From: DAOTYX01 sp034434635
GTDB taxonomy: Bacteria; Chloroflexota; Anaerolineae; B4-G1; DUEL01
Assembly (NCBI GenBank): GCA_034434635.1
Contig: DAOTYX010000106.1
Coordinates: 1 to 35,252 of the forward strand
Direction of reading: 5' to 3'
Length of the DNA: 35,252 nt
Part shown: piece by piece, positions 7,203-14,969 of the stretch
Position numbering within the stretch: the first letter of the stretch is position 1
Layout of the letters: each line of letters opens with the position of its first letter
Translations under genes and position numbers: made by a program
Notes under the pieces: generated by a model
What the model was told of the DNA's origin: nothing
The model's database searches: none
Seen by the model: only the letters and a program-made list of their open reading frames with translations

Positions 7203-8063
7203 ATGGCCTCAACAACCGACTTCACGGTTGATGAGTTGCTTTGTGTCTGCATCGCCCACCAGATCCAGGACGGCGAGACGGTCGCTCAGGGGATCGCCAC
7301 GCCGCTGGTGGTATCGGGCTACCTGCTGGCCAGATACACCCACGCTCCCAACCTCCAGTTCGCTTCCGCCATTGGCAATGCCCTGGTGCGCGACCCCGCT
7401 CCCATCGGTCTGGCGCGTATAGAGGAACTGTGGCTGGGCAGGGCGATGATGCAGTTGGGTTTCGCCCGCGCTGCCTGCGAGGTGCTCCCCCGTTTTCGCC
7501 TCAAGGAGTTCTTCCGCCCCGCCCAGGTGGACCCCTACGGCAATTTCAACAACGTCTTCATCGGTGAGGACTACCATCATCCGCGTTTTCGCCTCCCTGG
7601 CTGCGGTGGCATCGCCGACGTGACCACCTTCTATGACAACGTCCATCTCTACGTCCCCCGCCACAGCCGCGCCGTCTTCGTCGAACGGGTGGACTTCGTC
7701 AGCGGGCTGGGCCACAGCCCGCTGCGTCGTCTCGGCAGCGGCCCCGTCTACCTGGTGAGCGACCTGGGGCAGTTTGATTTCGCCAACGGGCGGCTCCGCC
7801 TCACCACCCTCCACCCCGGCGTGACCCTGGAGCGGGTGCAGGCCCGCACCGGCTTCCCCCTGGAGATCGCCCCCGACCTGCGGCCAACCGAGCCGCCCAC
7901 AGAAGAGGAGGTGCGCCTGCTACGTGAGGTCATTGACCCGTTGGGAGTGCGTCGGCTGGAAACCGTCAGTGGCAGCCAGCGTAAGGCCATCCTGCGCCAG
8001 ATCCTGGCCGCCGAGAAGTCATCCCCTCAGACATCCGATGTCTTCAAGACGTCGGATGTCTGA
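7203..8063 (+). CDS. CoA-transferase family I beta-subunit-like (GctB/IpdB), catalytic Glu absent
   Basis: A 286-residue protein that aligns along its length with glutaconate CoA-transferase beta subunits: ELLCVCIAHQIQDGETV, GIATPLVVSGYLLARYTHAPN, DPYGNFNNVFIGEDYHHP and GCGGIADV. In GctB the segment after the APN/APD motif carries the catalytic glutamate (ESG). Here it is SAIG, putting Ala56 at that place, so a covalent CoA-thioester mechanism is not expected. IpdAB of cholesterol-ring degradation is a known hydrolase of this fold without that Glu. No alpha-subunit gene is next to it. The last residues (TSDVFKTSDV) are encoded by a palindromic repeat. It has its own promoter and is followed by an aminotransferase 30 bases downstream. 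Confidence in the family is high; the reaction is unknown. Confidence 0.82.
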   Translation: MASTTDFTVDELLCVCIAHQIQDGETVAQGIATPLVVSGYLLARYTHAPNLQFASAIGNALVRDPAPIGLARIEELWLGRAMMQLGFARAACEVLPRFRLKEFFRPAQVDPYGNFNNVFIGEDYHHPRFRLPGCGGIADVTTFYDNVHLYVPRHSRAVFVERVDFVSGLGHSPLRRLGSGPVYLVSDLGQFDFANGRLRLTTLHPGVTLERVQARTGFPLEIAPDLRPTEPPTEEEVRLLREVIDPLGVRRLETVSGSQRKAILRQILAAEKSSPQTSDVFKTSDV

Positions 8064-8064
8064 G
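8026..8064. repeat. Palindromic repeat spanning a stop codon
   Basis: An 18-bp arm (8026-8043) pairs with 8047-8064 across a 3-base loop, with one G:T wobble. The TGA stop of the CoA-transferase-like gene (8061-8063) is inside the right arm. No T-run follows, so it is more likely a REP-like element or mRNA-stabilising hairpin than an intrinsic terminator. Confidence 0.8.
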
Positions 8065-8093
8065 ACGAGGAAGTCTGAGGCACGGAGGCATAG

Positions 8094-9341
8094 ATGGCTG
8101 ATCTCGACCTGAATCGGAAGATCCCCGTGTTGGATTGGGAACCCTATCTCTCACGCCGCGTTGGCAGGATGAAGAGTTCCGTCATTCGGGAATTGCTGAA
8201 ACTGACCGAGCAGCCGGACGTGATCTCCTTCGCCGGGGGGTTGCCGGCGCCGGACTTCTTCCCCCTGCGGGAGATTGAAGAAGCCTGCTGTTATATCATC
8301 CGCGAGGACGGGGCCAAGGCGCTGCAGTACAGCACCACCGAAGGGTATCCGCCGCTGCGGGAGTTCCTCGCCGTCAGCATGCACAAATACGGCGTCCCCG
8401 CCGTGCCCGCCAACGTGCTGATCACCAGCGGCTCACAACAGGCGCTCGACCTGATCGGCAAGGTGCTGATTGACCCAGGGGATTTCGTCATCACCTGCCG
8501 TCCCACCTACCTGGGGGCCATCCAGGCCTGGAACGCCTACGGCGCCCGCTACCAGACCGTCAATCTGGACGACGACGGGATGGTGGTGGATGAGATCGAG
8601 GAGGCCTACCGCCAGGCGATGGCCGAGTCGGGCCGCCCGCCCAAGTTCATCTACGTCCTCCCCAACTTCCACAACCCTGCTGGTGTGACCCTTTCGGAGT
8701 CGAGACGGGAGCGGCTGGCCGAGATCGCCAGCCGGCTCAACCTGCCCATCGTCGAGGACGACCCCTACGGGCAGCTGCGCTACGAAGGCGAGGACCTGCC
8801 GCCCATCTGCTCGCTGGTGCCGGAGCGGACGATGTACCTGGGCACCTTCTCCAAGACCCTCACCCCTGGCCTGCGGCTGGGCTGGATCGTCTGCCCGGAG
8901 GTGCTGATGCAGCGCTTCGTGATGGCCAAGCAGGGGGCCGACCTGCACACGGCGACCTTCCCCCAGTATGTCGCCAACGACATCTGCCAGCGCGGCTTCC
9001 TCAAGCCACACGTCCAGCGGCTGCGCCGCGCCTACAAGGAGCGGCGGGACACGATGCTGGAGGCGCTGGCGGAGTTCTGGCCTGCGGGTTGCTCGTGGAC
9101 CCATCCGCAGGGCGGGCTGTTCCTCTGGGCGCGCGTGCCGGAGTCCATAGATACCACCGACTTCCTGCGGCGGGCGCTGGAGGAGAAGGTGGCCTATGTC
9201 CCAGGGAGCAGTTTCTACCCCAACGAGGACGGCGGCTTCAACGCCATGCGTCTCAACTTCTCCTACTGCCCCACCGAGACCATCGTCGAGGGCATCCGCC
9301 GGCTGGGGAACGCGCTGAAGAAAGTGCTGGGACTGGCCTGA
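8094..9341 (+). CDS. PLP-dependent aminotransferase class I/II (LysN/2-aminoadipate type)
   Basis: A 415-residue fold-type I aminotransferase that exchanges an amino group between an amino acid and a 2-oxo acid. Seen: ISFAGGLPAPDFFP, typical of the LysN/ARO8/kynurenine aminotransferase group; QYSTTEGYPPLRE; LPNFHNPAGVTLS; DDPYGQLRYEG; the PLP lysine in GTFSKTLTPGLRLGW; and the C-terminal MRLNFSYCP arginine that binds the substrate carboxylate. No GntR DNA-binding domain is attached, so it is not a MocR regulator. Ribosome binding site ACGGAGG. It is probably co-transcribed with the CoA-transferase-like gene. The exact substrate (2-aminoadipate, aromatic or branched-chain) cannot be decided. 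Confidence 0.9.
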   Translation: MADLDLNRKIPVLDWEPYLSRRVGRMKSSVIRELLKLTEQPDVISFAGGLPAPDFFPLREIEEACCYIIREDGAKALQYSTTEGYPPLREFLAVSMHKYGVPAVPANVLITSGSQQALDLIGKVLIDPGDFVITCRPTYLGAIQAWNAYGARYQTVNLDDDGMVVDEIEEAYRQAMAESGRPPKFIYVLPNFHNPAGVTLSESRRERLAEIASRLNLPIVEDDPYGQLRYEGEDLPPICSLVPERTMYLGTFSKTLTPGLRLGWIVCPEVLMQRFVMAKQGADLHTATFPQYVANDICQRGFLKPHVQRLRRAYKERRDTMLEALAEFWPAGCSWTHPQGGLFLWARVPESIDTTDFLRRALEEKVAYVPGSSFYPNEDGGFNAMRLNFSYCPTETIVEGIRRLGNALKKVLGLA

Positions 9342-9347
9342 TCCGGT

Positions 9348-9376
9348 TTGACACTCCCTAAGCCCTGTGGTATAGT
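9348..9376 (+). promoter_or_regulatory. Near-consensus sigma70 promoter
   Basis: Perfect -35 TTGACA (9348-9353), 17-base spacer and -10 TATAGT (9371-9376), one mismatch from consensus. It drives the Roadblock gene at 9415, which has a strong AAGGAGG ribosome binding site; high expression is expected. pyrG may be read from here too. Confidence 0.85.
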
Positions 9377-9414
9377 CACAGGCGACGGCGAGAGGGGAAA
9401 CCAAGGAGGCGGGA

Positions 9415-9789
9415 ATGAGCAGTAAGTCGCGCACCGAGCAGCTGGTGAGCCGTCTGCGTGAACTGCAGATGGCCACGCCCGACGTGGAGGCCTCCGCGCT
9501 GGTGAGCGTGGATGGTCTGGTCATCGCCTCCTCGTTGCCCGGCGGGGTGGAGGAAGACCGCGTGTCGGCGATGTCGGCGGCGATGCTCTCGTTGGGCGAA
9601 CGGATCGCTGGCGAATTGGGGCGTGGCCTGCTCGACCAGGTGTACGTGAAGGGGGCGGGCGGTTACGTGGTCCTGGCCGCCGTCGGTGAGGAGGCGGTGC
9701 TCACCGTGCTGGCGCGACAGGGGGCGAAACTGGGCCTGGTGTTCCTGGAGATGGGCCGCGCCGCCGAAGACCTGGCCCGGTTACTCTAG
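9415..9789 (+). CDS. Roadblock/LC7 domain protein
   Basis: A 124-residue single-domain protein. DVEASALVSVDGLVIASSLP followed by a long helix (SAMSAAMLSLGERIAGELG) and YVVLAAVGEEAVLTVLA is the alpha/beta Roadblock/LC7 pattern. Bacterial relatives (MglB and many unassigned ones) bind or regulate small Ras-like GTPases in polarity, motility or signalling. No MglA-like GTPase lies in this window, so the partner is elsewhere or the protein acts otherwise. It stands alone behind one of the strongest promoters seen here and is followed by a hairpin. Confidence 0.88.
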   Translation: MSSKSRTEQLVSRLRELQMATPDVEASALVSVDGLVIASSLPGGVEEDRVSAMSAAMLSLGERIAGELGRGLLDQVYVKGAGGYVVLAAVGEEAVLTVLARQGAKLGLVFLEMGRAAEDLARLL

Positions 9790-9824
9790 CGCAGGCTGCT
9801 TGCAGGTTCACTCGATGGGAGGAG

Positions 9825-9853
9825 AGTAGGGGCGTGCCCGCTGCGCCCCTACT
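9825..9853. repeat. Perfect 10-bp inverted repeat after Roadblock gene
   Basis: AGTAGGGGCG (9825-9834) pairs perfectly with CGCCCCTACT (9844-9853) across a 9-base loop. It lies 35 bases after the Roadblock stop. Only a weak T-rich tail follows, so it may be a Rho-independent-like pause site or a REP-type element. Confidence 0.6.
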
Positions 9854-9870
9854 ATTCGTTATCAGCCTGC

Positions 9871-9933
9871 TGTCCGTTACCCGTCATCCGTCATCCGTGG
9901 TCCGTGGTCTGTCGTCTGTGGTCCGTCGTCCAC
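9871..9933. repeat. Degenerate heptamer tract (GTCCGTG-type) before pyrG
   Basis: A run of about nine degenerate 7-base units (variants of GTCCGTG, GTCCGTC, CATCCGT) lies just upstream of the pyrG ribosome binding site. Related tracts occur at 24604-24636 and 24671-24697. Confidence 0.7.
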
Positions 9934-9944
9934 AAAGGATAGAG

Positions 9945-11555
9945 ATGCGCAAATACGTCTTCTGCACAGGGGGCGTGCTCAGCAGCGTGGGCAAGGGGGT
10001 GACCGCTGCGGCCATCGGGCGGGTGCTGAAGGCCCGCGGCGCACGGGTCACCATCCAGAAACTCGACCCCTACATCAACGTGGACCCTGGCACCATGTCC
10101 CCCTACCAGCACGGTGAGGTCTTCGTCACGGATGACGGGGCGGAGACGGATCTCGACCTGGGCCACTACGAGCGGTTCGTGGATGAGAACCTGACCCGCG
10201 CCAGCAACGTCACCGCCGGGCAGGTCTACGCCGAGGTCATCGCCCGCGAGCGGCGCGGCGACTACCTGGGCGGTACCATCCAGGTCATCCCGCACATCAC
10301 CGACGAGATCAAGCGGCGCGTGGCGGAGGTGGGGCAGGTGTCCAACGCCGACGTGGTCATCGTCGAGGTCGGCGGCACGGTGGGCGATATCGAGGGGCTG
10401 CCCTTCCTGGAAGCGCTGCGTCAGATGCGCCGTGAGGTGGGCCGCGAACACACGCTCTTCATCCACGTCACCTTCCTCCCCCACGTCGGCGCGACGGGGG
10501 AACTGAAGACCAAGCCCACGCAACACAGCGTGCGCGAACTGCGCTCCATCGGCATCCAGCCGGACGCCATCGTGGCGCGCGCCGACTATCCGGTGGAGCC
10601 GGCGCTGAAAGACAAGATCGCCCTCTTCTGCGACGTGGATCCCGAGGCGGTGGTGCCGATGGTGACTGCCTCCACTCCCTACGAGGTGCCGTTGATGCTG
10701 GAGGAGGCGGGGCTGGGCGCGTTCGTCGCCAGCCGGCTGGGGCTGCCTGCCGGCCCGCCCGACCTGGACCAGTGGCAGCAGATGGTCGAAGAGATCCGTC
10801 GCCCCAAGCCGTGTCTGCCGGTGGCCATCGTCGGCAAGTATGTCGAATTGCACGACGCCTACATCAGCGTGCGCGAGGCGCTGCTCCATGCCGGCATCGC
10901 GCTGGGCTACGACGTCGAGGTGCACTGGATCAGTTCGGAGGATGTCGAGAAGGGGCGCGCCTGGACGGCGTTAGAGCAGGTAGCCGGGATCGTGGTGCCA
11001 GGCGGTTTTGGTCACCGTGGCATCGAGGGGAAGATCGCCACCGCCCGCTGGGCGCGGGAGCGCGGCGTCCCCTACCTGGGCCTCTGCCTGGGGATGCAGG
11101 TGATGGTCATCGAGGCCGCCCGCCGCGCCGTGGGCAACGATCAGCCCAACAGCACGGAGTTCGAGCCCCGCACCCCCTATCCGGTGATTGACCTGATGCC
11201 GGATCAGCGAGGGGTGATCAACCTGGGGGGGACGATGCGGTTGGGGTTGTACCCCTGTCGCTTGGTGCCGGGCACCCGCGCCGCCGCCGCCTACCGGGTG
11301 GAGGAGGTGCAGGAGCGTCACCGGCACCGCTTCGAGGTCAACAACCGTTTCCGCACCATGCTCGAACAGGCAGGGCTGGTGTTCAGCGGGCTTTCTCCCG
11401 ACGGGTTGCTGGCGGAGATCGCCGAGGTGGCCGACCACCCCTTTATGGTTGGCAGCCAGTTCCATCCCGAGTTTCGCTCCCGTCCCACGCGCCCCCACCC
11501 GCTGTTCGTGGCCTTCCTTAGCGCGGTGGCCCAACGGCAATTCCCCGGTTCATAG
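9945..11555 (+). CDS. pyrG: CTP synthase
   Basis: A 536-residue enzyme, normal length, converting UTP, ATP and glutamine to CTP in pyrimidine synthesis. The N-terminal amidoligase domain has VFCTGGVLSSVGKGVTAAA (P-loop-like), KLDPYINVDPGTMSPYQHGEV and VEVGGTVGDIE. The C-terminal class I glutamine amidotransferase domain has GGFGHRGIEGK, YLGLCLGMQ (nucleophilic Cys), and a terminal QFHPEF with the catalytic His-Glu. The start is ATG 9945, preceded by AAAGGA; a longer in-frame extension upstream is only translated repeat and is rejected. It is separated from the Roadblock gene by a hairpin and a heptamer repeat; no clear promoter of its own is visible. Confidence 0.98.
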   Translation: MRKYVFCTGGVLSSVGKGVTAAAIGRVLKARGARVTIQKLDPYINVDPGTMSPYQHGEVFVTDDGAETDLDLGHYERFVDENLTRASNVTAGQVYAEVIARERRGDYLGGTIQVIPHITDEIKRRVAEVGQVSNADVVIVEVGGTVGDIEGLPFLEALRQMRREVGREHTLFIHVTFLPHVGATGELKTKPTQHSVRELRSIGIQPDAIVARADYPVEPALKDKIALFCDVDPEAVVPMVTASTPYEVPLMLEEAGLGAFVASRLGLPAGPPDLDQWQQMVEEIRRPKPCLPVAIVGKYVELHDAYISVREALLHAGIALGYDVEVHWISSEDVEKGRAWTALEQVAGIVVPGGFGHRGIEGKIATARWARERGVPYLGLCLGMQVMVIEAARRAVGNDQPNSTEFEPRTPYPVIDLMPDQRGVINLGGTMRLGLYPCRLVPGTRAAAAYRVEEVQERHRHRFEVNNRFRTMLEQAGLVFSGLSPDGLLAEIAEVADHPFMVGSQFHPEFRSRPTRPHPLFVAFLSAVAQRQFPGS

Positions 11556-11558
11556 TGC

Positions 11559-11673
11559 GCGGCGGCATAGGGATGGTGCGGCGGCATAGGGATGCCGCCG
11601 CTACTCTGGGCGCGGTCTCCTGACCGCGCCCAGCCAGCGGTTCGTATTGTCCGGCGGCATGGGGATGCCGCGG
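11559..11673. repeat. Cluster of palindromic repeats between convergent genes
   Basis: Three copies of a GCGGCATAGGGATG-type unit occur (11559-11575, 11578-11601, about 11654-11671). The middle one is a perfect palindrome (10-bp arms, AGGG loop). Between them is a perfect 12-bp hairpin CTGGGCGCGGTC/GACCGCGCCCAG (11606-11633). Two units are followed by CTACTC; the last of these contains the FAH-gene stop codon. The cluster lies between pyrG (+) and the FAH gene (-) and may stop transcription from both sides. Confidence 0.8.
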
Positions 11674-12450
11674 CTACTCATACCCCGCTCGCACCGGGTT
11701 ACGCAGCAGGCCGACCCCCTCGACCTCCACCTCGACCACATCGCCGGGGCGCAGCGGACCCACCCCGGCGGGGGTGCCCGTGAGCAGCAGGTCGCCCGGC
11801 TCCAGGGTCATCACTGCCGCGGCCTCGGCGATCAGGCGGGAGGGGGAGAAGACCATCTCCGACGTGCGCCCCGACTGACGCACTTCCCCGTTCACCCGGC
11901 AGATAACCGCCAGGTCGGCTGCACCCTCCTCGGTCAGGCCGGTCACCAACCACGGCCCCACTGGACAGAAGGTGTCGAAGCCCTTGGCGCGGGTCCACTG
12001 GCCATCCCGCTGTTGCAGGTCGCGGGCGGTGATGTCGTTGGCGCAGGTGATCCCCAGCACGTGTGACCAGGCCTCGCGCGGCGAGACACCTCTGCAGCGC
12101 CGCCCGATGACCACCGCCAGTTCGGCCTCATGCTCCACCTGCTGCGACTGTGGTGGCAGAACGATGGCCTCGTCAGGCCCGATCAGCGCGCTGGGCGGCT
12201 TGAGGAAGAAGAGCGGCTCAGCAGGGATGTCCGCGCCATGTTCGGCGGCATGGGCAGGGTAGTTGCGTCCGACGCAGAGGATCTTGCCCGGCGTGACCGG
12301 TGGCAGCAGATGGAGGCTGCCGAGCGGCCCTACTGGCTCGCCGCGTGCCCACTCCGCCCACGGATTGCCGCGCAGTACGTGCACTTGTTCGCCGTCCACC
12401 ACGCCCCAGCACGGCGCGGAGGAGAAGACAAAACGCACGAGACGGTTCAT
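11674..12450 (-). CDS. Fumarylacetoacetate hydrolase (FAH) family protein
   Basis: A 258-residue FAH-fold enzyme. The N-terminal part (about 1-55) is a short family-specific domain. The catalytic domain begins KILCVGRNYPAHAAEHG. Divalent-metal ligands are visible as Glu108 and Glu110 in EHEAELAVVIG and Asp139 in ANDITARD; the conserved lysine lies in RAKGFDT; and GDLLLTGTPAGVGPL is the C-terminal signature. Family members hydrolyse, hydrate or decarboxylate 2-oxo acids and acylpyruvates (for example acylpyruvase, 2-hydroxyhepta-2,4-diene-1,7-dioate isomerase), so the precise reaction is open. It lies 30 bases downstream of the TPR gene, likely the last gene of that operon. No strong ribosome binding site precedes the ATG. 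Confidence 0.92.
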   Translation of the reverse strand: MNRLVRFVFSSAPCWGVVDGEQVHVLRGNPWAEWARGEPVGPLGSLHLLPPVTPGKILCVGRNYPAHAAEHGADIPAEPLFFLKPPSALIGPDEAIVLPPQSQQVEHEAELAVVIGRRCRGVSPREAWSHVLGITCANDITARDLQQRDGQWTRAKGFDTFCPVGPWLVTGLTEEGAADLAVICRVNGEVRQSGRTSEMVFSPSRLIAEAAAVMTLEPGDLLLTGTPAGVGPLRPGDVVEVEVEGVGLLRNPVRAGYE

Positions 12451-12480
12451 CGGACCATGCTCATCCGCTCAACCCGCACC

Positions 12481-14961
12481 CTATGACGGGGCCGGGTACA
12501 GCAGCGGGGGCAACAGCCTGCGCATTTCGATGGGCACCAGAACGACGAACTGCTCATTCGCCGTGCCGACGCTCAGCAGGCCGAACATCCGCAGGCGGCC
12601 CATGGTCGTCTCCGGCGGATACCACGCCCAGTACCTGCTTTCGTTCAGATCGTTGTCGTAGCGATCGGTAAACTTCTCCCAGGGCAGCGTGCCGCCAGCC
12701 TCCAGCACATCCCGCAGCGCCTGGCGTTCCGTTTCGGAGAGGCCGGCCACGATCGGTCCCAACACCGCTGGCTGGACCAGGTGCGCGGCAATGGCCTGGA
12801 TCAGTTCCGCCTTGCGCATCTTGTAGGGGCGGGGGATGGGGGTCATTCTGGCCGTGACAAGGAGGGCCTCTCTGGACAGCCGGCTCAGGCACTCCATCAG
12901 GGTGGCTTCGTGGTGGATGGGAAGGCGATAGTCTGCCTCACGGTGCTGACGTTGCCGCTCGCGCATCTCTGCCCAGCGGGGTGAATGAAGCATCTCCAAG
13001 TGCCACAACTTCTCTTCCTGTGCCTGCACGGCCTTGTTGTCGGGATCCAACTGCAGCGCGATATCCAGATATTCTCGCGCTTCGCTATACCGCTCCCGGG
13101 CCATCGCCAGTTCGGCCAGCGCGCGGTGGTAGTAGATCATCTCCTGCTCAGTGAGTGCAGGCTTTTCAAGGATCGGCTCGAGAAGCGCCTGGGCAGCCGG
13201 GATGTCTTTCGGGTCTTCCGAGAGATAGTGGAGCGCCAGCGTGCACCGGGCGAAGACGTAGTCGGGATCGATCTCGAGGGCCCTTTTCAGGTGGGCGACG
13301 GCGGTGGTCATGTCCTCCTGTCTGTCGAGTACAAAGGCCAGGTTGTGATGGGCTATGGTTAGGTTGGGGTCCAGCGCTAAAGCAGCCTGAAACTTCTCCG
13401 CTGCCAAGTCCCATTGCTGCTGGTGAATGGCTTCAAGGCCTGCGTCAACCAGCGACCTTAACTCAGGAGAGAGAGAGGGTGGCTCGCTCGCGCTGACGAT
13501 GTTCCACCTCGGGCGAACCCTTCGCCACTCCCCGACCTCCTCATCCCAGAGCGACACGGGGCGCGTGGAATCCAGCGCCCCCAGGTCCACGAGCATCTCC
13601 GCTGCACGCACGCGCAGGTCGAGCGGACCGGCCTGGCTGAAGGCAAATCGTTCGATTTCGGCGACGGCCGCCGGGTCGCCGATGGTGAAAAGCATGTCCA
13701 GGCCCAGGGCAGGTGTTGGATGCTCCCAGAGCAGCCGCACTGCTGCTCGGAAAAGGCGCGGATTGCGGTCCACGAACTCCTTGACCTTCTTGCGCAACCT
13801 GTGGGTATCGGCCGTTGCCTCCGCGTCATTCAGTTGCTGCATTATATCCAAGAACTGTTGGAGGCGATGGATGGGGAAGAGCCAGGGCAGATTGGTGGTG
13901 GGATAGCGGGTGGCGATGCCCGGCCCAGGGGCGCCCCTTTCAAGCGCATCCAGGTAGGGAGCGGTGATCTCCTCCACCAGGCTGATTTCCTGAGCCCGCC
14001 GCCATAACCGGCGCGCCAGTTTCGCATCTCCCCGATTGGCTGCTGCCGAGCCCAGAGTGAGCAGGGCCGGCATTCCCAGGTCTCGGAGGTGTCGCCGATG
14101 GGCGGTGTGGAGCGCAATGAGCGTTTCGTCTTCGTTCAACAGGCCAAACGCCATGATCGCCTGTTCCAGGTCACCAGGGCCCTTCAGGGGAAGTGCCCGG
14201 ATGCGATCTGCGTAGGCCTGCGCCCTGTCCATCTCCTCACGGGTGACGTGGAACAGGACCAGGTTACCCAAGGCTTGAACATCATTGGGCTCCTTCTCAA
14301 GTATGGACTCGCAGATACGGATCGCCTCGTTCTCCGAACCGTCCTGGAAGAGAAAGAAGGCCTCCGCGTTCCGCGGTGCTGTCCATTCCGGCAGGAGTTC
14401 GGCTGCACGGTGGTAGTAGCGTGCGGACTGACGATACTCTCCTTCACCCGCAAAGCGTTCCGCCCGTTCCGTCTCGTGCAGGGCTTCTTCCATCCGGTTG
14501 AAGGAGACACCCAGGGCTTCCGCGTCCTCGCGGATGCTGGCCTCCGCACTCGCGATCAGAAATTCTGTTTCACTGGCAACCTGGCTCAGTGACTCCTCCG
14601 CCGCCAACCCTATCTCTTGCGCATTGCGCAGCATGCGCAGGGCATGGCCCACCCATCCGCGCTCCGAGTAGATCAAGCCCAGTAAGAAGAAGGGGGCTGG
14701 CAGGCGCGGAGCAACCTGTGTGGCCTCTTCGAGAACCTTCATCGCTTGATCGTTGTCGCCCATCTCCATGTGGAGCATGCCACGCATGATCAGGAGTTCA
14801 GGCCGCCGTCGCAGGCGTTCGGGCGCGTTGAGCAGCACGGACAACGCCTCGCTCAAACGGCCTGCCTCTCGCAGTGTGGTCACCTGTTCAATGATCTGCT
14901 CCAGTGTGGGACCCCGCCGCTCCGACGGCAACTGAAGATGCCGACGCATTTTCTTGGCCAT
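12481..14961 (-). CDS. Large TPR-repeat protein with C-terminal SAP-like/winged-helix region
   Basis: An 826-residue protein. Many tetratricopeptide repeats are visible: RPELLIMRGMLHMEMGDNDQ, APFFLLGLIYSERGW, DVQALGNLVLFHVT, TIAHHNLAFVLDRQEDMTT and YVFARCTLALHYLSEDP. TPRs are protein-interaction solenoids. The last 120 residues differ: KMRKAELIQAIAAHL resembles the SAP-like helix-turn-helix of Rho or HeH domains, and GLSETERQALRDVLEAGGTLPW...GRLRMFGLLSVG looks like a winged-helix unit. I chose ATG 14961 (MAKKMRRHLQLP), 8 bases after the methyltransferase stop; the longer upstream frame overlaps that gene. No signal peptide, so probably cytoplasmic. Function unknown; a scaffold linked to nucleic acid or protein processing is only a guess. 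Confidence 0.85.
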   Translation of the reverse strand: MAKKMRRHLQLPSERRGPTLEQIIEQVTTLREAGRLSEALSVLLNAPERLRRRPELLIMRGMLHMEMGDNDQAMKVLEEATQVAPRLPAPFFLLGLIYSERGWVGHALRMLRNAQEIGLAAEESLSQVASETEFLIASAEASIREDAEALGVSFNRMEEALHETERAERFAGEGEYRQSARYYHRAAELLPEWTAPRNAEAFFLFQDGSENEAIRICESILEKEPNDVQALGNLVLFHVTREEMDRAQAYADRIRALPLKGPGDLEQAIMAFGLLNEDETLIALHTAHRRHLRDLGMPALLTLGSAAANRGDAKLARRLWRRAQEISLVEEITAPYLDALERGAPGPGIATRYPTTNLPWLFPIHRLQQFLDIMQQLNDAEATADTHRLRKKVKEFVDRNPRLFRAAVRLLWEHPTPALGLDMLFTIGDPAAVAEIERFAFSQAGPLDLRVRAAEMLVDLGALDSTRPVSLWDEEVGEWRRVRPRWNIVSASEPPSLSPELRSLVDAGLEAIHQQQWDLAAEKFQAALALDPNLTIAHHNLAFVLDRQEDMTTAVAHLKRALEIDPDYVFARCTLALHYLSEDPKDIPAAQALLEPILEKPALTEQEMIYYHRALAELAMARERYSEAREYLDIALQLDPDNKAVQAQEEKLWHLEMLHSPRWAEMRERQRQHREADYRLPIHHEATLMECLSRLSREALLVTARMTPIPRPYKMRKAELIQAIAAHLVQPAVLGPIVAGLSETERQALRDVLEAGGTLPWEKFTDRYDNDLNESRYWAWYPPETTMGRLRMFGLLSVGTANEQFVVLVPIEMRRLLPPLLYPAPS

Positions 14962-14969
14962 TCCATACC

